Assembly (NCBI GenBank): GCA_945870985.1
Contig: CAMBUH010000007.1
Location: 1 to 34,959, forward strand
DNA from: Chitinophaga pinensis
Lineage (GTDB): Bacteria; Bacteroidota; Bacteroidia; Chitinophagales; Chitinophagaceae
Direction of reading: 5' to 3'
DNA: 34,959 bases
The position numbers were made by a program, and so were the translations under genes. Positions 33,181-34,959 of this stretch are shown in pieces. How positions within the stretch are numbered: position 1 is the first letter of the stretch; the number at the start of each line of letters is the position of its first letter. Under the pieces are notes generated by a model that ran no database searches, was not told the origin of the DNA, and was given only the letters and a program-made list of their open reading frames with translations.

Positions 33181-34959
33181 GTTTCCAGAATATGATGTGA
33201 TTGTAGTGGGGGCCGGTCATGCCGGCTGTGAAGCTGCAGCGGCGGCTGCCAATTTGGGCAGCAAAGTGCTGCTGGTTACTATGAACATGCAAACCATTGC
33301 CCAAATGAGCTGTAACCCGGCCATGGGGGGAATCGCTAAAGGACAAATCGTTCGGGAGATAGATGCCATGGGCGGATATAGCGGAATCGTGAGCGACAAA
33401 AGCATGATTCAGTTTAGGATGCTCAACCGAAGTAAGGGGCCCGCCATGTGGAGCCCCCGTTGCCAAAGCGACCGCATGCTGTTTGCGGCAACCTGGAGAG
33501 AAATGCTGGAGAACACAAGGGGCGTGGATTTTTATCAAGACATGGTGCGGGAACTGATCATCGAAAATAATCGCGCTGTGGGAGTCATTACCGGACTAGG
33601 CCATCCGATTCGTTCGAAGGCGGTAGTGGTTACCAGTGGAACCTTTTTAAATGGCATCATTCACATCGGTGAAAAACAATTTGGGGGAGGACGAGTAGCA
33701 GAAAAAGCCGCGACCGGTATAACCGAACAATTGGTGAGCCTTGGCTTCGAAAGCAGTCGCCTGAAAACCGGAACGCCCCCAAGGGTAGATGGCAGAAGTC
33801 TAGACTACTCAAAAATGGATGAACAAAAAGGCGACGATGAAATCGTGGGATTCTCGTTTTTGCCCATCGAAAAAATTAAAGCCGAAGCACAGCGGAGTTG
33901 TCATATTACCTATACCAACTCAACCGTACACGAAATATTAAAAACCGGGTTCGACAGAAGTCCGATGTTCCAGGGAAGAATAGACGGCGTGGGCCCCCGC
34001 TACTGCCCAAGTATCGAAGACAAGATCAATCGCTTTGCCGATCGCGACCGACACCAACTGTTTGTTGAGCCGGAAGGATGGAATACCGTTGAGATTTATG
34101 TAAACGGATTCTCCACCTCCCTTCCAGAAGAAGTTCAATACGAAGCGCTTCGTACTGTTCCGGGGTTTGAGCACGTTAGGATTTTCCGTCCGGGCTATGC
34201 AATCGAATACGACTACTTTCCGCCAACACAATTAAAATATTCGTTGGAGACAAAATATATAACCGGGTTATTTTTTGCCGGACAAATAAACGGCACCACT
34301 GGATATGAAGAAGCCGCTTGTCAGGGATTGATGGCCGGTATCAACGCGCACCATTCGGTTCAGGAACAGGAGCCGCTCATCTTAAAAAGAAACGAAGCCT
34401 ATATCGGCGTATTAATAGACGACCTAATCAGCAAAGGAACGGACGAGCCTTATCGCATGTTTACCAGCCGTGCAGAATTCAGAACCTTACTGCGGCAAGA
34501 CAATGCCGATTGGCGACTGACCGAAAGGTCTTATAAAATGGGGCTGGCTTCCGAAGAAAGGATGCAAGCGCTGGATAAAAAGAAAGCCGAAGTTGCAGAA
34601 ATTACCCGCGTATGTGCCGAAGACTCTCTGGATCCGGAGACAATCAACCCTTACCTAAGCTCTGTTGATTCTGCGGCAATTATCGAAAAACAAAAAATTG
34701 GGCGTTTATTATTACGCCCCAACGTTTCGATCAAGGGGCTTATGGAAAACGACTCGAACCTGAAGACCACCTTGGAAAATCTTTCAGAAACATCCATTGA
34801 ACAAGCAGAGATACAGCTCAAATATTCCCGCTACCTAGAAAAGGAAGAGGAAATGGCGTTGCGGATGAGTCAACTCGAAAATCTGCTGATTCCCGGCCAC
34901 ATCAACTACGACCAAATTCCTGCGCTATCTAACGAAGCGTTGCAGAAATTCAAAAAAAT
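33181..34959 (+). CDS. mnmG: tRNA U34 carboxymethylaminomethyl synthase subunit MnmG (3' end beyond the window)
   Basis: This FAD enzyme works with MnmE to modify the wobble uridine of several tRNAs. The frame is open for 593 codons to the edge; the full protein should be about 620-630 residues. The dinucleotide-binding motif YDVIVVGAGHAGCEAA opens the protein. Then come SCNPAMGGIAKGQIVREIDAMGG, LKTGTPPRVDGRSLD, GPRYCPSIEDKI (catalytic Cys), FFAGQINGTTGYEEAACQGL and SRAEFRTLLRQDNAD. I chose the ATG at 33181 because homologues begin MFPxYDV; an in-frame ATG at 33128 would add 17 atypical residues. Gene order with parS upstream is typical of the origin region, where gidB and parAB often follow. 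Confidence 0.97.

Overview
The window looks like a chromosomal segment of a member of the Bacteroidota, most likely Chitinophagaceae or a close relative (inference). The grounds are a SusC/SusD pair, a BlaI plus M56 sensor pair whose sensor ends in TonB-plug-like repeats, a Rho with a long Ala/Pro-rich insertion, an N-terminal signal peptide style ending in Ala-Gln, few Shine-Dalgarno motifs, and several TAnnTTTG -7 promoter boxes typical of this phylum. Base composition is moderate. Transcription changes direction often, and there is no insertion sequence, rRNA operon or CRISPR array.

Layout. 1-2.8 kb: the start of a secreted protein (minus), a secreted M20D amidohydrolase (plus) and a secreted protein of unknown function (minus). 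2.8-8.3 kb: a small-molecule catabolism region holding an amidohydrolase of the fuconolactonase type, a DinB-like protein and a TfoX C-terminal-domain protein placed head to head, a DUF5690-type MFS transporter and a zinc dehydrogenase that has lost its structural-zinc cysteines. Two gene remnants lie here. 8.3-10.4 kb: a BlaI-type repressor and an M56 (BlaR1-like) sensor behind clustered ACTAAA/TTTAGT dyads. 10.9-14.5 kb: a NUDIX hydrolase followed after one base by a PLD-nuclease/SF2-helicase/DUF3427 protein, a likely defence pair. 14.6-15.0 kb: a DoxX protein.

15.4-23.4 kb is a three-gene minus-strand cluster: a large secreted protein combining a PI-PLC/GDPD-like domain, a YVTN propeller and a phosphoesterase domain, then SusC and SusD. 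It reads as an uptake system for an organophosphate-type substrate rather than a simple glycan. 23.5-26.8 kb is a small defence or toxin-antitoxin patch: AbiEi-AbiEii with two 35-bp operator repeats bracketing the promoter, a HigA-like antitoxin without a visible HigB, and a divergent HNH endonuclease.

27.3 kb to the end is core housekeeping: tRNA-Phe(GAA), asnS, rho, nadD, feoA, ybeY, a CAP-domain protein and mnmG (gidA), which runs off the right edge. Three parS-like palindromes sit in the 199-bp gap just before mnmG. This suggests that the right end lies near the chromosome origin.

The strongest candidates for a second look are the NUDIX/PLD-helicase pair, the AbiE operator layout, the triple-domain phosphoesterase linked to SusCD, the parS cluster, and the dehydrogenase without structural zinc. 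None is clearly a wholly new system from sequence reading alone.
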